Assembly: GCA_037176885.1 (NCBI GenBank)
Contig: JAWWNJ010000201.1
Location: 1-64,000, forward strand
Length of the DNA: 64,000 nt
Direction: 5' to 3'
Origin: Favolaschia claudopus
Taxonomy: Eukaryota > Basidiomycota > Agaricomycetes > Agaricales > Mycenaceae
Shown here: in pieces, positions 62,985-64,000 of the stretch
Numbering within the stretch: the stretch's first letter is position 1
Layout of the letters: each line of letters starts with the position of its first letter
Notes under the pieces: generated by a model
What the model saw: the letters and a program-made list of their open reading frames with translations, nothing else
Told to the model about the DNA's origin: nothing
Databases searched by the model: none
Made by a program: the position numbers and the translations under genes

Positions 62985-64000
62985 CCACCTACGGTCGAAG
63001 AAGCTATGGAACGGCCAGACTGGCCACTGTTTAAGGAGGCGATGGAGGTAGAGAGGGAGGCGATGAAAAGAACGGGTGCATTCGGCAATCATTTGGTCCC
63101 GAGACCGAGTGATCGGAATGTGGTCGGATCCAAATGGGCATTTGCGCATCAAACGGAAAGCCCAACGGCGAGATCGACAAGTATAAGCTCGTCTCGTTGC
63201 CAAAGGCTTCACGCAGGTTCAAGGGGTCGACTATACGAGACATTTTCCCCTACCGCCAAACTCTCCTCACTTCGGACAATTTTGTCCATTGCCGCGCGCT
63301 TTGATTGGGACATCAAAGTTTTTGATTACTCCGCTGCTTTTCTCAACGGAGAATTCGGTCCCGACGAAGAGATCTTCATGGAGCAACCACCGCATTTCAC
63401 CAACGGCAATCTAAACGAAGTCATACGGACTATGCCGAACAATCTACGGACTCAAGCAAGCCAGCAGAAAATGGTACGAGACCTTGACTGCTGCACTCGC
63501 TAAACTCGGCATCTATCCCCTACGCTCCGACTACGCTGTCTTCCGCCTCATTCGAGGGAACCAGGTCATCTTCATGGCCATCCATATCGACGACAGCACC
63601 ATCACGGGAAAATTCCCCCGCGCTGATTGATGAAATCCAGGAGGAGATTGGTCGCATCTTTAAAATCACGATGCTAGGACCGATTAGTTGGCTCCTTGGG
63701 ATGGAGGTTACCCGCGACAGGGAGAAACGCACCTTGGCGTTGTCTCAGACCACCTACATCGACTCCCTGCTACGCAAGTTCAACATGGAGAACTGTAAAG
63801 CAGTTTCAGTGCCTCTGGATCCCACAGCTCAACTTACCCGCGAACAATGCCCTACGACACCACAGGCAATTGCCGAGATTGAAGAAATATCCTTACCGCG
63901 AGTTGATTGGCGGTCTTATCTGGCTTTGCTCCACCACCCGTCCCGACACCCTTTCCCGGTTTGTCGACAACCCCGGGCTACCTCATTGGCATGCAGCCAA
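62985..64000 (+). pseudogene. Copia reverse transcriptase, incomplete at window edge
   Basis: ERPDWPLFKEAMEVEREAM begins the RT region, then NVVGSKWAF; after a shift LVAKGFTQVQGVDY-like sequence, TILSIAARFDWDIKVFDYSA and FLNGEF (motif A region). The catalytic box is FMAIHIDDSTITG, with HIDD in place of the usual YVDD (63580). LGPISWLLGMEVTRD, TYIDSLLRKFNM and VPLDPTAQL follow. At least four frame shifts are seen. RNase H and the 3' LTR lie outside the window. Confidence 0.7.

Larger units (their letters stand above)
59865..64000 (+). mobile_element. Ty1/copia LTR retrotransposon, degenerate, runs off the window
   Basis: Gag, protease, integrase and RT follow in that order on the plus strand, which is the copia order. 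A likely 5' LTR starts TGTTGGAATAATCGGC (59865) and holds GTATAAAAGC as a TATA box (60042). The 3' LTR would be past 64000. Many frame shifts break the polyprotein. Confidence 0.75.

Overview
The window looks like a transposon-rich stretch of an Agaricomycete (mushroom-forming basidiomycete) genome. The evidence is short spliceosomal introns (about 45-60 nt, GT..AG), a TET/JBP-like dioxygenase of the type expanded in Agaricomycetes, Plavaka/Tnp2-like transposase, DIRS-like, Tad-like LINE, Ty1/copia and Ty3/gypsy retrotransposons, Helitrons, hAT elements and many MITEs. No bacterial operons, rRNA or CRISPR are seen. Family names come from motif recognition by eye; no database search was run.

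Layout. 0.3-3.5 kb: multi-exon TET/JBP-like gene on the minus strand. 4.1-5.2 kb: transposase remnant, a SINE-like repeat and a LINE 3' end. 5.2-8.3 kb: degenerate DIRS-like element (gag, RT, RNase H, tyrosine recombinase). 8.3-17.8 kb: a mosaic of MITEs, a copia fragment, the 3' end of an integrase-core-like gene and two TA-flanked inverted-repeat elements that share one TA. 18.09-23.70 kb: a hAT transposon with perfect 8-bp target duplications, containing a TA-flanked element that itself contains a third inverted-repeat element. 24.4-32.1 kb: two related Helitron sequences. The longer one carries Rep-helicase plus a second gene I compare with OB-fold/RPA-like proteins; the shorter is an internal deletion joining the two genes. 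32.05-34.2 kb: Plavaka-like transposase split by a hAT-type MITE and fused at its other end to the Helitron Rep. 35.5-38.2 kb: Zn2Cys6 transcription factor gene broken by a LINE 3' fragment. 38.44-48.59 kb: a young, complete Ty3/gypsy element with near-identical LTRs and 5-bp target duplications. 49.1-50.0 kb: P450-like N-terminus joined to a kinase-like C-lobe. 50.8-52.4 kb: HP1-like chromodomain/chromo shadow gene. 54.9-59.3 kb: gene fragments, a hAT-type MITE, a 440-bp tandem duplication, a tRNA-derived SINE and a Helitron end. 59.9-64.0 kb: degenerate copia element running off the window.

How it fits together. Most sequence is mobile DNA inserted into other mobile DNA or into genes, and several insertions can be ordered from their target-site duplications. 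Likely non-transposon genes are the HP1-like gene, the Zn2Cys6 factor (broken), the kinase-like gene and possibly the TET/JBP-like gene. The most notable items are the Helitron accessory gene with its matching deletion derivative, a helicase insertion that brings its own intron, the three-level nested transposon, and the Helitron-Plavaka fusion.
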